DNA from: Macrolepiota albuminosa
Taxonomy: Eukaryota; Basidiomycota; Agaricomycetes; Agaricales; Agaricaceae
NCBI GenBank assembly: GCA_027475525.1
Contig: JAMWFC010000005.1
Coordinates: forward strand, 558,001-622,000
Length of the DNA stretch: 64,000 bases
Direction: 5' to 3'
The first letter of the stretch is position 1; every line of letters begins with the position of its first letter. The notes beneath the pieces are model-generated. The model did no database searches. It worked only from the letters and a program-made list of their open reading frames with translations, and was not told where the DNA came from. Made by a program: the position numbers and the translations under genes. Below, piece after piece: positions 33,834 to 45,060 of this stretch.

Positions 33834-34803
33834 TGATACGTATGTCGCATCTGAGACATCAACTGAGAGAATTAATAAAAACAAAGTCATATTAATTCTA
33901 GAAAGTACCACATACAGCCGAAAACGGTAAGCTGATATGTGCAGGTCGAAAACTGTAGACCTGACGTACCTCAGAAGACAAGACACCCACCCGCCCACTA
34001 CTCGAGACAGCCCAACAACGTCGATAAGCCAGCTTGAACGGCAACTGCTGAAACGAGGTCTTGATAAGATAAGATCTCAGGTGTGAGGCTGAGACCAATC
34101 CCATCAAGATTGATGGAAATCCGATCATGATCAAAGCATGTCGTCACCTTCCTGCGGCAGTACCCTTCTAACCCATGATTCCACCGCACGCACGGCAAAG
34201 GATGTGAGCCGCTACATAATGCGAGCATAAATGGCCACTCCAAGCTCCAAAAACAAAACAAAGGGAACAAAGGGCGAAATCGAAGGAAGGAAAAGAGAAT
34301 AGCCAGTAGGATCGACAGGGAAAGAGATTAGCCTCAAGACCGGTGTCAGAAACGCAACCAACCGGTGCCCAGACCCGGCAGAAGGCTATGCAGGGTCGCC
34401 GGGCACACAAAACCCCACGAGTAAACTCGTTGCCACATGAATAAGCGCTGGTCCGTGCATAGGGGAAAGGAATATAAAAGGAATGGGATTTTGGGGGAGT
34501 CGGGCAAGCAACTCACTTGCCACGGCTCGGAGTCCCCAGGGAGCGGACGTCTTAGGCCTACGAGCAACTTAGTTGACTTCGGGTTGGTAAATAATACTAT
34601 TTGGCCCATTTTAGAGTGAACTTTTTAAGTCATTCAAAAATAAATCAATTAAACATTATAACAACACTTCTACAAAGTGCGCGCGTGTGTAACGTTGCCC
34701 CACGTACTCTTGTGAGATTGGGAAAGTTGAAATATCATAAAAGTTTAGTTCAAATTTCACTTTGGACTACTTTGCATAAAGTAAACAAACCCATTTCGCA
34801 TCA
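33834..34803 (+). repeat. 3' LTR of C1
   Basis: 970 bp. It contains 17 bp (around GAGCCGCTACATAAT, about 34208) absent from the 5' LTR and has a small number of substitutions. TATAAAAG lies at 34473-34480. Confidence 0.9.
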
Positions 34804-35186
34804 ATAAATACTTCAAGAAGTCCTTTGCAGACACGACGTCCATCACGCCGAGGCTCCATGCTGAGATTCAGATCGTCCTTTTTCTGGCTAAGCGCGATGG
34901 GACCCAAGGGCTCCGTCCGGTAGGTTGCAGCAAAAGGAGCTGTCTCCAATGCGAGATGGCAATGAAGGTTCTCGACAACGGCAGATGGAGGACTGCTGGC
35001 GCTCATGCCTGGCCTTATGACACGGCGGCATTGATCGGCGATGAAGAGTGTGACAGCATACTCTGTAGCACCATCAAAGGTTATGCAATCACGGAAGTAC
35101 GACAGCTCCTTCAAGACGATGGAAAGCCACGTCGAACTCATACCCCGAAGAAGAACTCGGAAGAATACGTCACGGCTTCTGAATGA
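34804..35186 (+). pseudogene. OTT_1508-like deaminase gene 1, 3' part with catalytic motifs
   Basis: It continues gene 1 after C1. The nucleotide-deaminase-like motifs are RLHAEIQIVLFLA (HAE at 34857-34865) and GCSKRSCLQCE (Cys codons 34941 and 34950), which would bind zinc with the His. In the joined frame these are H360, E362, C388 and C391 of 468 residues. The stop is TGA at 35184. Family assignment is from memory of the HAE and SCxxC pattern of fungal OTT_1508-like deaminases; substrate is unknown. The gene is non-functional here because of C1. Confidence 0.7.
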
Positions 35187-36211
35187 GTTGGAACCTGTAA
35201 TCACTCAAACTGCAAGGTATGGGTTACCTCAAATGAATTGTTCCTCCTGATGATGATGATTTTGCCGACAAGCTACTACGTAAAGCTAAGAGGCGGGGCA
35301 GAGTGTACTGTACACTATGCCAGTAAGTATGTATTGTTTGATTCTTTGTATCTGTGTCCCTTCAATGTCATGATCCATATGTTGCCTGGTGAAAGTCTGT
35401 GTCGGCTTGTGTGATACTCGGTGGTGTTTCCGCAAATGAACGTGACGATAAGTACGAATCATGGGTGTATAGTGTCCATCTCTTCCCTTTCGTGTACTCT
35501 TTCCATCGCGTTATTGCTTCGTTTTTCATGGGGCTGTCGTGCGCCTGCCTTGATTGCGAAGTCCTTCTAATACGCTGGATCTTGTTTTATCTGAAGTTGC
35601 GCATCCTTTCAATTCATCTCCTCCCCTCCCTCCCCTCCTGCTCCTCTACTTCGTCTCCTTGTGAGAATAGTTAGGACTTCAGGAAAGCCTGCCTTCTTAA
35701 GGATACTGTGGCATTCATTGGCGCGAGTCTCAAAAAGATGAGTTTTCTGATAGAGCAAAACCTACATCCTGAGATACTGACCACCTTGTCCAGAAAAGAC
35801 GAACACGATCCGAGTGTTTTGTCATTGCCTGGGCAGGTAGAGCTCTCTGAAGTTTGGTGATGAGATCCTCCTTCCAGTTTGCAAAAACAGCCAGTCAGTG
35901 TCCATAGATCTGTCGGCGCACCATCATTGTGTAAGCAATGTCCGCAAGACACAAGTCGCTTATGAGTTCTCGACAAAGTCCAAGTATTTTGAACCAAAAT
36001 TTTCAAATGCAGAGTCATCCTTTGCACATCGACTAAGATAAGAATTAAAGTCTGAATTCAAAGCTAGAAAGCAACATCATGAGTCGGGGATGGCACACGC
36101 GCCCCTACGGGTGGGTCCGGTCAGTATTTGTTTGCCGAGTACTTGGTAACCACGGTTTATCAGTTGAAATGTCATAAAAGATCGTTCAACCTCTCTCAAA
36201 ACTCATGCCCA
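35187..36211. other. Intergenic region between deaminase paralogues
   Basis: No supportable gene. It includes the decayed terminal-like motif CATGAGTCGGGGATGGCACA at 36079-36098. Confidence 0.6.
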
Positions 36212-37477
36212 ATGTCCTCTACATCAGTGCCCATTACGCAAATTCAGTCTCATCTTGAGGAGGATATGTTCTTCTTGTGGATGAGATCACCCTTGAAGCT
36301 TTGTCAGCGTACGAATTCTCCTCTTCAGGCACGCCTGCTCGACATAGTGGCTTTGTTTTTGGCCACTGGTGAATCAAATCCCACTCTCGCCACATTCTGG
36401 TGGGAGAAAGGAGCCAAACTCTACATAGCAAAGAGTCCACCCTCTGACACTCAAAACGATTCCATCATCGCAAAAGCATTTTTTGACGACTTGAAACAGG
36501 CTCAGGGCTTCGAGAGTATGATCCCTTTTCTTGCTACGTATAGCCAGGCCAGCGTCAATAAGCGAATTCGTAATCTTCGCCAATCTCTGATGGCACATGA
36601 AATTTTCGGCAAATCAGACGCTACAGAAGACCCTGTCAATCGACTGAAGGACATCATTTTAACCTTCCAACCTCCGTTTGCTTTCGATGATTCCGAAAAC
36701 GCGATAAGCACTTTTAAGGAGCTTGTTATAATCTCCCGAAGAGTGCTAGATGCCCACGATCTTGCCTTTTCTCATGGGTATGATGACGCACGTGCTTGTC
36801 GTCTGCAACGACACCTTGACAAAATGGCCCAATATCTCCGTGTCGGAGTCCTCATCAAATTCTGGAAGAAGCGCGGGAAACATATCGACGTCACCTGGGT
36901 TCCCGCTATTGAACTGGGTGGTACAGCTCGTACACTAAAGATGGATATGAGTCGATACTCGACCGTGATTTCTGGGAAATTCGCTTCGAGTCCCGAAGAA
37001 CTTAGAGCCCACGTAATGTGGGTTTCTGAGATGATGAGATCCATCACAATCACTCCACACGTCCATGCAGAAGTTAGTTTGATTCTCTATGTATCTGAAC
37101 AGGTTGGCTTGCGACAGTTGCAGGATGGTTCAGAGCTGCTCATTGGGAGCAACAAGGCCAGTTGTCTGGCATGTACATGTTGGAGGAGAGAGTTCAATTC
37201 TGCTCTTGGTACGAACTGGGAAACCACTTGTACCTATGGCGAAGATGCTGATGAGACGATCTGGAAAACCATCTTGAGCAACAGTTCACCACGCTTGGAC
37301 TGGAGCATTCCTTACGTTGACAACGATCTGCCTCTACGTGGTATCGATCCAGGTACACTTCGTCGTTGCTACGAAGCTGTGGTCAACTGCGTCCAGAGCG
37401 AAGTGAAAGTATTGTTCCAAGAGGAGCTCGTCGCAGCCGATGAAAGAATTTCTTACATGAAGAACAGATCCGACTAG
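36212..37477 (+). CDS. OTT_1508-like deaminase gene 2, intact
   Basis: 421 codons from ATG 36212 (MSSTSVPITQIQSHLEED) to TAG. I chose this start because upstream in-frame codons lack an ATG. The N-terminal half is helical and parallels gene 1. The catalytic region has HVHAEVSLILYV (H285, E287) and SNKASCLACTCW (C318, C321), the zinc-binding and proton-shuttle pattern of the deaminase fold. It is single-exon, cytosolic-looking, with no signal peptide. It is a tandem neighbour of gene 1, so a local duplication is likely. The family is known mainly by sequence analysis, and substrate (nucleoside, base or nucleic acid) is not established. Confidence 0.7.
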   Translation: MSSTSVPITQIQSHLEEDMFFLWMRSPLKLCQRTNSPLQARLLDIVALFLATGESNPTLATFWWEKGAKLYIAKSPPSDTQNDSIIAKAFFDDLKQAQGFESMIPFLATYSQASVNKRIRNLRQSLMAHEIFGKSDATEDPVNRLKDIILTFQPPFAFDDSENAISTFKELVIISRRVLDAHDLAFSHGYDDARACRLQRHLDKMAQYLRVGVLIKFWKKRGKHIDVTWVPAIELGGTARTLKMDMSRYSTVISGKFASSPEELRAHVMWVSEMMRSITITPHVHAEVSLILYVSEQVGLRQLQDGSELLIGSNKASCLACTCWRREFNSALGTNWETTCTYGEDADETIWKTILSNSSPRLDWSIPYVDNDLPLRGIDPGTLRRCYEAVVNCVQSEVKVLFQEELVAADERISYMKNRSD

Positions 37478-38735
37478 ACATAAAATTAGACAGACATGAT
37501 GGACATTTTTTCTGCTCCAAGTAATTTTCATATGTCTATAATTGAACTTTTACACCTTGTTAGTGTTGCGATCCTACTGTAAGTATTCCTTAACCCATTG
37601 TTGTTATCACATCACATTAAATCAAATTGCAATGTCCCAGAACATACAAGAACATATATTCCTCTATTCCATGTCGTGCAGAAATGCACACCATGGGAGG
37701 TAGGCACACAACCCACGTTCGGAGATTTAGGAAGTCATGGAAAACTAAATTCACCACACAACTAGTGATGTGCTGGCTTGGGCTTGAGGCCGCAGGCCAC
37801 AGGCCAAGCTGAGCTGAGCCCATATAGGCCAGGCCAGGCTGGGCTTTCTTCAAAACTTGGGAGAGCCTGAAGCTCGGCTTTGAATTTTGAAAAGGCTGAG
37901 CCGTGGCCTCACAGCCACTGATTGTGATCATGATTTGCACCGGCATTTTTACTCTCCATTGCAGCAGCACTCTTACAGCCACCCAAAATTTCATCTGATT
38001 ACGGATTCATCCATGGCTGGCAAGTGCACGCATGTTCCTTCAAGTCGACCACCTGAAAATTCTTTAACATTGGACCACCTTCCCATGGCACCTGCCTCAC
38101 CAGTGCCTGCAACTATTGACAAATCTGATTGTGAGACTATTGTTAACAAGCCATGATGCCAAACTATGCAGAAGACTCAAGATATTGACAAATTTTTTTA
38201 ATGCACCACAAAAGCATGATGGAAAGACTCTTTGACTACCTATACTTACTACAGGCTGCAGCTTGGGCCCAAGCTGAGCTGGGCCAGGCCTGAGCCCCTC
38301 CTAAAGCCTGGCTTTGAATATGTACAAGCCTAAGCTTAATCAGGCTGAGCCAGGCCCTGCACAACACTACACACAACAATACCAAGTCCTCAGTATACCC
38401 CATTCCACCCCAGCAGTGCTTCAAGGAGCTGGATAACAACATACTGAAGTAACTAGTGATATCTTGGTGTAAAGTAGATAGTGGGTGGCTCCTCGACTGA
38501 GTATTACTGCAAAACGGCAATATATGTTGTCTTATCCTGGGCCACAGAGGCTGACTCTGTGAACTGTCTGTGACCCATAGAGATACCACCAAAAAAAAAA
38601 AAAAAGATAGGCAAAAAGACATGTTGTCTGTTCATGAACAGCGTGTTGGAAGATCAGACAAACAAAACAAGCCAGGCATTGTAGAAGTGTAGTTTCCTAG
38701 AGAAAAAACATTTAAATATCAAATGGGAACCCACC
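37478..38735. other. Intergenic region with GC-rich inverted motifs, possible hAT-type remnant
   Basis: Sequences around 37770-37910 (GGCCAGGCCAGGCTGGGC) and 38255-38360 (GAGCTGGGCCAGGCCTGAGC) are repeated and partly inverted. AACTAGTGAT occurs outside each (about 37760 and 38452). There is no transposase frame. I class it as a non-autonomous transposon remnant with low confidence. Confidence 0.3.
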
Positions 38736-40200
38736 ATATCCAAAATTACTACCAGTTTCAATCTCAATGATGAACAAACCAGAGCATTTAGAATAGTGGC
38801 TCACCATGCTGCTACTTCTAACCCTGAACAGTTGAGAATGTATATGGAGAGTATGGGGGCACTGGAAAAACACAGGTGCTTAAGGTGCTGTCTCAATACT
38901 TTGCAGCCCATGGAGAATCTCATAGGTTTGCAGTGGTTGCTTGTACTGGCACTGCAGCATCACTGTTAGGTGGATCGACTTACCATTATTTGTTTGGAAT
39001 TAATGATATGGTACGTGACTCTCCAGCACAACTGGCTCAAGTAAAGTCATGCCTTATTGAGGTGCAATATGTATTTTTTGACGAAGTATCCATGTTGTCT
39101 TGTAGGGATATGTACAAGATATCAGCATGCCTTGCTCAGATTACAGGTCTGTTGCACCTCTCTTTTGGTGGTATGAACATGGTGTTTGCTGGCAATTTTG
39201 CCCAGCTGCCACCAGTAACTGGCTGTGAAAATGCAGCACTGTACAGTCACAGTATGGGTATGTGATCTATAGATCTGAACAAACAAAAGGCTGCATTGAG
39301 TAAAGCAGTTTGGCACCAGGTTACTACAGTAGTCATATTGAGACAGAATATAAGACAGACAATGCAAAGTCCAGACAACAAATCCTTTAGAATGGCCTCA
39401 CTAACATGAGGTATTGAGCATGCACCAAAGACAATATTCAGTTCCTGGAGTCTCAGTAAGTCTCCAATCTTTCAGACTCCTCACTTCTCAATGATGAGTT
39501 CCATAATGTGTCTATCATAACCACACACAACATAGATAAAGATGCTGTCAATGTGGTTGGAAGTAGTAGATTTGCCCTGAAGAGTGGACTCAAGCTGACA
39601 AATTTCTTTAGCAAAGATACTGTACTTGACAAGGATGACAAGAGCACATGCAAAAGTAAAGGTTGAGGAGCATCAGATAGAAACAGAGTTCCTCTACACT
39701 CCTCTATTCAGAATATTCTATGGGAGCAGCCTCCTTCATCCACATCTGGTCAAGTTGCAGGCAAACTGTCGCTATGCATTGGCTTATCTATTATCATTAA
39801 GACTAACATTGCCATAGAGCTCTGTATCACAAATGGTCAAAAAGGTTACGTATATGGATAGACGTTGTGTATGGGTTCTGTTGGTCAACATATGATAGAC
39901 ATGCTATTTGTAAAACTGAAGAATCCACTGCACCATGTACAGATAGAAGGTTTTTCTGAAGACGTAGTACCAATAACTGAAAATGCAGTCTATCTAATGA
40001 CTAAAAGATTATAATTTCATGATCACAAGTCAAAATACTCATCAACTATGCTATAACTGATTATGCTAGCCAAGGAAAGACTAGGCCTTTCAATCCTGTT
40101 GACTTGTTCAAATGTCAATCCCATCAGGCTTACTATACAGCACTGTCATGAAGTGCTATTGCAGCCAGTACTATTATAATACGTGGATTTGACAGAACCG
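38736..40200 (+). pseudogene. Helitron/PIF1-type helicase remnant
   Basis: Degenerate PIF1-like helicase. FNLNDEQTRAF is followed by Walker A GGTGKTQVLKVL (one base out of frame, about 38860), ACTGTAASLLGGSTYH, Walker B VFFDEVSML (about 39074), and GNFAQLPPV. C-terminal pieces QKGYVYG and IIIRGFDR end near 40195. Helitrons encode this helicase fused to a Rep nuclease for rolling-circle transposition. The Rep part is absent and stops and shifts are many, so it is dead. It abuts gag fragment D'. Confidence 0.75.
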
Positions 40201-41591
40201 TCATTTAAAGAAAAGCAACTGGTGCACTATGCAGAGTATACAGGCACCGTCCTTTCTCTATCAATCCTGCATATCCTTTGGGACCTCAATCCAAGGCCAT
40301 CCCTTCTTCTGGAGTCAGTTAGCTCAGAGAGCCTCCTCATCTCATTTGTTGGGGAATTTGGGGTTGTCCAGGTCTCCCAGGAGCTTGTTAGGGCTCAGAA
40401 TGTTGCCAGGATTGTTGATAGCTACGGCGGCATTGAGCTGGGCCTGGGGGTGGGTGCCACTGCTGGGGTTAGCATTGGGGAGACCACAACTTATTGGAGG
40501 GCAGACCAGGATTTCAACTCAGAGAGTTGGAGATTTCACCAGAGAACCAGGGTGGGCCTCCTCATGGGTTTCAGGGAGCCCAAGAGTTTGAGTATTTGCT
40601 GTGGTCTTCCCAGTAGTGCTGGTCAATCTGTATGACAAGGGCCTTATATCCATTATAGAAGGGTTGTTTTGGGGTGAGCTGGAGGATGTCCTTGATGCAT
40701 TGTGGCAATGCATAGTGGAGGGCATACCAGAGGACGCTATAATTCCAACCTGTCTCATAAGCTTCCTTTTCAAAATATACAATGAAAGTGGTGAAGCATT
40801 CTTTGGAATGCATCTGGAAGTTGAAAAGGTTGTTCTTGGCCTCAGCCACAGTGTCGTAGATCCTGAACTTTCCAGAGAACTTGTCAACAAAGGCTTGCCA
40901 GTAGGAGAGTGCTGAGTTGTTGGGGTCAAACTAGATGAGGGCCATGTAGTAGTTGAAGGTGATCTCCTAGAGGTATGAGGTGGTGAAGGTGACCCTGGAG
41001 CTATCAACCTGGAATGTGAGCGGCTTTGCCTGAAACATATTAAGACATTGGGTTAGAAATGTACACCATTTCTGGGGGTCCTGGCCTGTAAACACGTTGG
41101 GTTTCTGGATATCCAAGTGCCCCTCATGAATGAGGGCATCATGGGCATCATCTGGTCCAGCTGCATTACAGGGAGGGGGTCCTGCATTGTAGTAGTAGTA
41201 ATAATGGTTACCCCCTCTCCTCTCCATGGGAAGGAAAGGCACTGAGGGCAGGGCCTCATTCTCCCAGAGGGCCTCCTCCAGGTGGCTCATCTGGAGGTTC
41301 TTGGCCTGGGGGTCTGTTGTCCCAAGGAGGGTTGTTCCTGTCAGGGGGAGGCCCAAGTCTCCACATGGGGAGTAGCAGAGATGGTGGGCTGGTGGGCCAT
41401 CCTTAGAGGTCAATGGGGATGGTGGAGGCAGTCAGGGATGATTCTGTGGTGCTGGGTCAATTTGCAGTGTTGGGCTGGGTGCTGGGTTGGATGCTGGGTT
41501 GCGTGGGAGATGTTCAACTCAGGAGGGTTGAGCTTGCATCAGGGGCCATGGGGGGTTCCACAGATTGAAGTGGGGTGGGGGGTTGCGATGG
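40201..41591 (-). pseudogene. Gag fragment of element D'
   Basis: Minus-strand homologue of the D gag. It has KPNVFTGQDPQKWCTFLTQC, MFQAKPLTFQVDS, FTTFIVYFEKEAYETGWNY and ALPQCIKDILQL, and ends in a decayed zinc knuckle near 40235. It has multiple stops. Its upstream part is missing because D begins at 41592, consistent with D inserting into D'. Confidence 0.75.
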
Positions 41592-42303
41592 TGTCATGAC
41601 CTCTTCTCTCCGGATCTACCCTGGGACACCCCTGGGACCCTCCCTCCGACCCCACAGGATGTGCCCTGCCATCACCTGGCACCCCTGGCAACCCGCATCA
41701 CAGACCCGGGATCAACCACCATCAATGATTGGATCATGCCAACTGCTTCTGTGCCATCACACATTATGGCTCCTTCTAAGCCAATCAATCATGCACTCCA
41801 CACATGTGATCTCAGTATACAGTTCCTCTCCTGCTACTCAATGCCCCCCCTGGGACTTATCCCAGACAACCTGGAACCCCAGAGACCCGGATTAGTACTT
41901 ATAGTGTAACTCCCCGTTGTATTCACTAGTCTTGATATTAACTTGAATTGTTGTGTGCCCTCTGCTTGATTGGTATGCACTGACTGGCATGCTTGAACAA
42001 CCGTGTGCTCTAAAGTTTGGTATGTACTTTGCAACTTGCAATTTGTTAACCCGGTCTTGTCTTAGAACCCCTGGTTCATGACTCAACCCCCACCTAACTC
42101 TCAGCCTCTAAAACCCAAAACCTCCGGACTAAGTTCCCTCTCCTGGGATTACTCCTGTCCGCATCTTGAGCTCTGGAGTCCTAGCCCCAGAGTTCCAGAT
42201 ACCTGAGTATCCATAGATCAAGTCCGCATTGTAAGGGCGTTGCTTTTCCAGAAAGCCCCCGACTCAGCTGAACCTGACATAATATCAAGACTCTCTCCTT
42301 ACA
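41592..42303 (+). repeat. Putative 5' LTR of element D
   Basis: It starts TGTCATGACC at the break in D' and ends, by my estimate, at CTCTCCTTACA just before the gag start. No second copy is in the window, so the right end is uncertain. Confidence 0.45.
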
Positions 42304-42312
42304 CCATTCTTG

Positions 42313-45060
42313 ATGGCTACGTATACTCATACCTACTACCCCACAGGCTACCAGACTGACTCTTATGGGCGTCCAGTCCCTGATCACTACTCCGCACAGA
42401 CCCCCCGCCTACCCACCTCTCCCATACAAACCCGCCCTGCCTACCCACCTCTCCCATACAAACCCCAATATCTCCACCACCACTGGGCCCCTGACCCATC
42501 CCTCTATGATCTGGGGCCCTCAGCCAGCTGGGCCCCTCCGCCCAACCTAGCCATGGCATGACCCATGGAGGTCCCCTCGTACCGGAGCATCCTCAGGGGC
42601 CTGCCAAAGACCTCTCCAGTTCCCAGTGGACCTTGCCCGATTTCCCCAGCGAGGGCCCCTTTGCACCTACCCCCTACTATGGTTACCAGTGTCCTGCCCC
42701 CCAACCCTGGAGACCTCCCAACTACGACTATTCCCCTCAACACTACCCGACCACTGCCCCACCTGCTTGGACCCCTCCCTTGCCAATGGGACGATGATGC
42801 CTCGAGGAGTACAAATGGCAATGGGACGAAGTGCTCTGCTCACTCAGGATCTCGCCGGAGGACTTTGTGCAGTAGGCAAGGGCGCTACTCACAGAATTTG
42901 GACATGATGACTTTGAAGGCACTCTGGAGGACTGGGCCCATTGCTTGGTCAAATTTGGGGACCGCCTCATGCGAGGAGAACTTCAAGAGCAGACTATGGT
43001 AAAGTATAGATGCAACACAATCCTCTGCAAAGAGTTGCAACAACTGCTCAACAAAGTCCACACGTTCCCCTTCTCTTGACCCCTCAACGATCCCACGGAC
43101 CCGAGTTGCTTGATTCACATCCAACAGGAACCCCCAGAACCGGCCCTGGCAGCCCCTGCGGTCCCCACTCTGGAGCAACGACAATGGGAAGAGTGACAAA
43201 ATGCCTCAGCCATACTACGGTCCCTCACCCCAATGGGAGGGCTATTCAATCAGCCTGCTGCCCGCACGGTAGGCCTGTTGACTCACCATAGGGCTAACTC
43301 CGTTCCTAGCATCTTTGAGACCTGGGGACAGCCTCAGAGACCCCTGGAACCGCTCCCATGAATAGACAATGCCAAACACCCACCCCCAGCGACCACCAGT
43401 AGACCCCAGGTGGACACCCCTAGCACAGATGACACGCTGTGCTACATCAATGAGCTCACTCGCAGCAACAACAAACAACACCCCGTGCCCACAACCATCC
43501 TGGCACCGCCTCCCACGTCTGCCCTGGCCCCTCCAGAGCCCAACTTCTGTCGCAACTCCCCGCCCCACTTCGACCTGCGGAATCCCCCACGGCCTCTGAT
43601 GCAAGCATGACCCTTTCAGGTTGAACGTCCCCCGCACAACCCGGTGCCTGATCCAGCACCCGGTCCTCCCCAGATCGACCTGACACCACTGAACTCTCCC
43701 TGACCGCCTCTGCCACCCCCAACCAAACCCCAAGGACAACCCCCAGGTTCCCCACCTCCACCACCTTCTGCATGGAGACCCGGCCCCCCCTGGCAGGAAT
43801 GAACCCCTTTGGGACAATGGACCTCCCAGGCGTGGACCCCCAGGTAAGCCATCCAGAGGAGGCCCTCCAGGTGAGTGGGGTCCTGCTCTCGGTGCCTTTC
43901 CCCCACAAGGAGGGGGAAGTAACCACTATTACTACTACTACAATGCCGGCCCCCCTTCCTGCAATGCTGCTGGACCAGACGATGTTCATGATGCCCTTGC
44001 CCACGAAGGGCATCTGGACATCTAAAAGCCCAACGCATTCACGGGCTGGGACCCCTGAAAATGGCGTACATTCCTCACCCAATGTCTTAACATGTTTCAG
44101 ACAAAGCCACTCATGTTTCAGGTTGACAGCTTCCAGGTGGCCTTTGCCACCTTGTACCTCCAGGAGATCGCCTTCGACCACTACACGGCCCTCATCCAGT
44201 TTGACCCCAACAACCTAGCACTCTCCTGCTGGCAAGCTTTCGTCAATGAGTTTTCCGGGAAGTTCGGGATCTATGACACCATGGCTGAGGCTGAGGACAA
44301 CCTCTTCAACCTCCGAATGCATTCCGAGGAACGCTTCACCACCTTCATTGTATGTTTTAAGAAGGAAGCTTACGAGACAGGCTGGAATTACAGCGCCCTC
44401 CAGTACGCCCTCCGCTGTGCACTGCCGCAACATATCAAGGACGTCCTCTAACTTGCTCCAAAACAACCCTTCTACGACGGATACAAGGCCCTCATCATGC
44501 AGATCAACCAATGCTACTAGGAAGACCACAGCGAGTATTTGAACTCCTGAGCCTTCTGGAACCCTAGGGAAGGACCCCCATGGCTTTCCGGCGAAACCCC
44601 CAACCCCCAAAATCAAAACTACGGTTCCCCCACGTTCCCTGGCAGCCAACCCCTGGTGAGTTGTGGCCCGCCCAATATTAACCCCAGCAGCGGCACCTGC
44701 CCCCAGGCCCAACTCAACACCGCTGTGGCTGCCAACGACCTGGGTGCCTGCCCCCAGGCCCAACTCAATGCCGCTATGGCTGTCAACAACCTGGGCAACG
44801 TGCCAAGCCCCAAGGAACCTCTGGAAGACCCTGAAGATCCTGACTTCGCTGACAAATGAGATGAAGAGGCCCTTCGGGCCAACCGGCTCCAGAAAAAGGG
44901 ACAACTCTGGATCAAGGTTCTGAAGGATGTGCAGGAACGAGGAAGAAGGGAAGGTGTTTGCATACTCTGCGGTGAGAAAAACCATTTCATCTCCGAATGC
45001 CCCCAACTACAGGTTATGGGACGTGCCACCTGGACCTTCAAAGGGGAGGATGCCACCTAC
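42313..45060 (+). pseudogene. D gag
   Basis: ATG 42313 (MATYTHTYYPTGYQTD). A Pro/Tyr-rich leader, then the capsid segment MFQTKPLMFQVDSFQVAFAT and FSGKFGIYDTMAEAEDNLFN, and finally one zinc knuckle CILCGEKNHFISEC near 44958-44999. Frame breaks and stops occur throughout, so this is a decayed Gag. It shares the family with D' and differs from the A/C and G/E/F Gags. Confidence 0.7.

Larger units (their letters stand above)
19937..34803 (+). mobile_element. Nested LTR retrotransposon C1
   Basis: Two LTRs (19937-20889; 33834-34803) are bordered by ATAA on each side (19933-19936; 34804-34807). The order is LTR, primer-binding site, gag, protease, RT, RNase H, integrase, about 2.4 kb of 3' region with an opposite-strand gene, polypurine tract, LTR. 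It contains two later insertions: solo LTR B2 and the foldback element. Without them and the five artefact copies it is about 10.6 kb. It broke the host deaminase gene. Confidence 0.9.

Noticed and set aside
35399..35674. Possible small gene between the deaminase genes
   Set aside because: Low-complexity composition and no recognisable domain.
43242..45056. Long minus-strand frames opposite D gag
   Set aside because: Gly/Val/Leu-rich mirror of a Pro-rich coding strand with no motifs; the plus strand has Gag and zinc-knuckle motifs.
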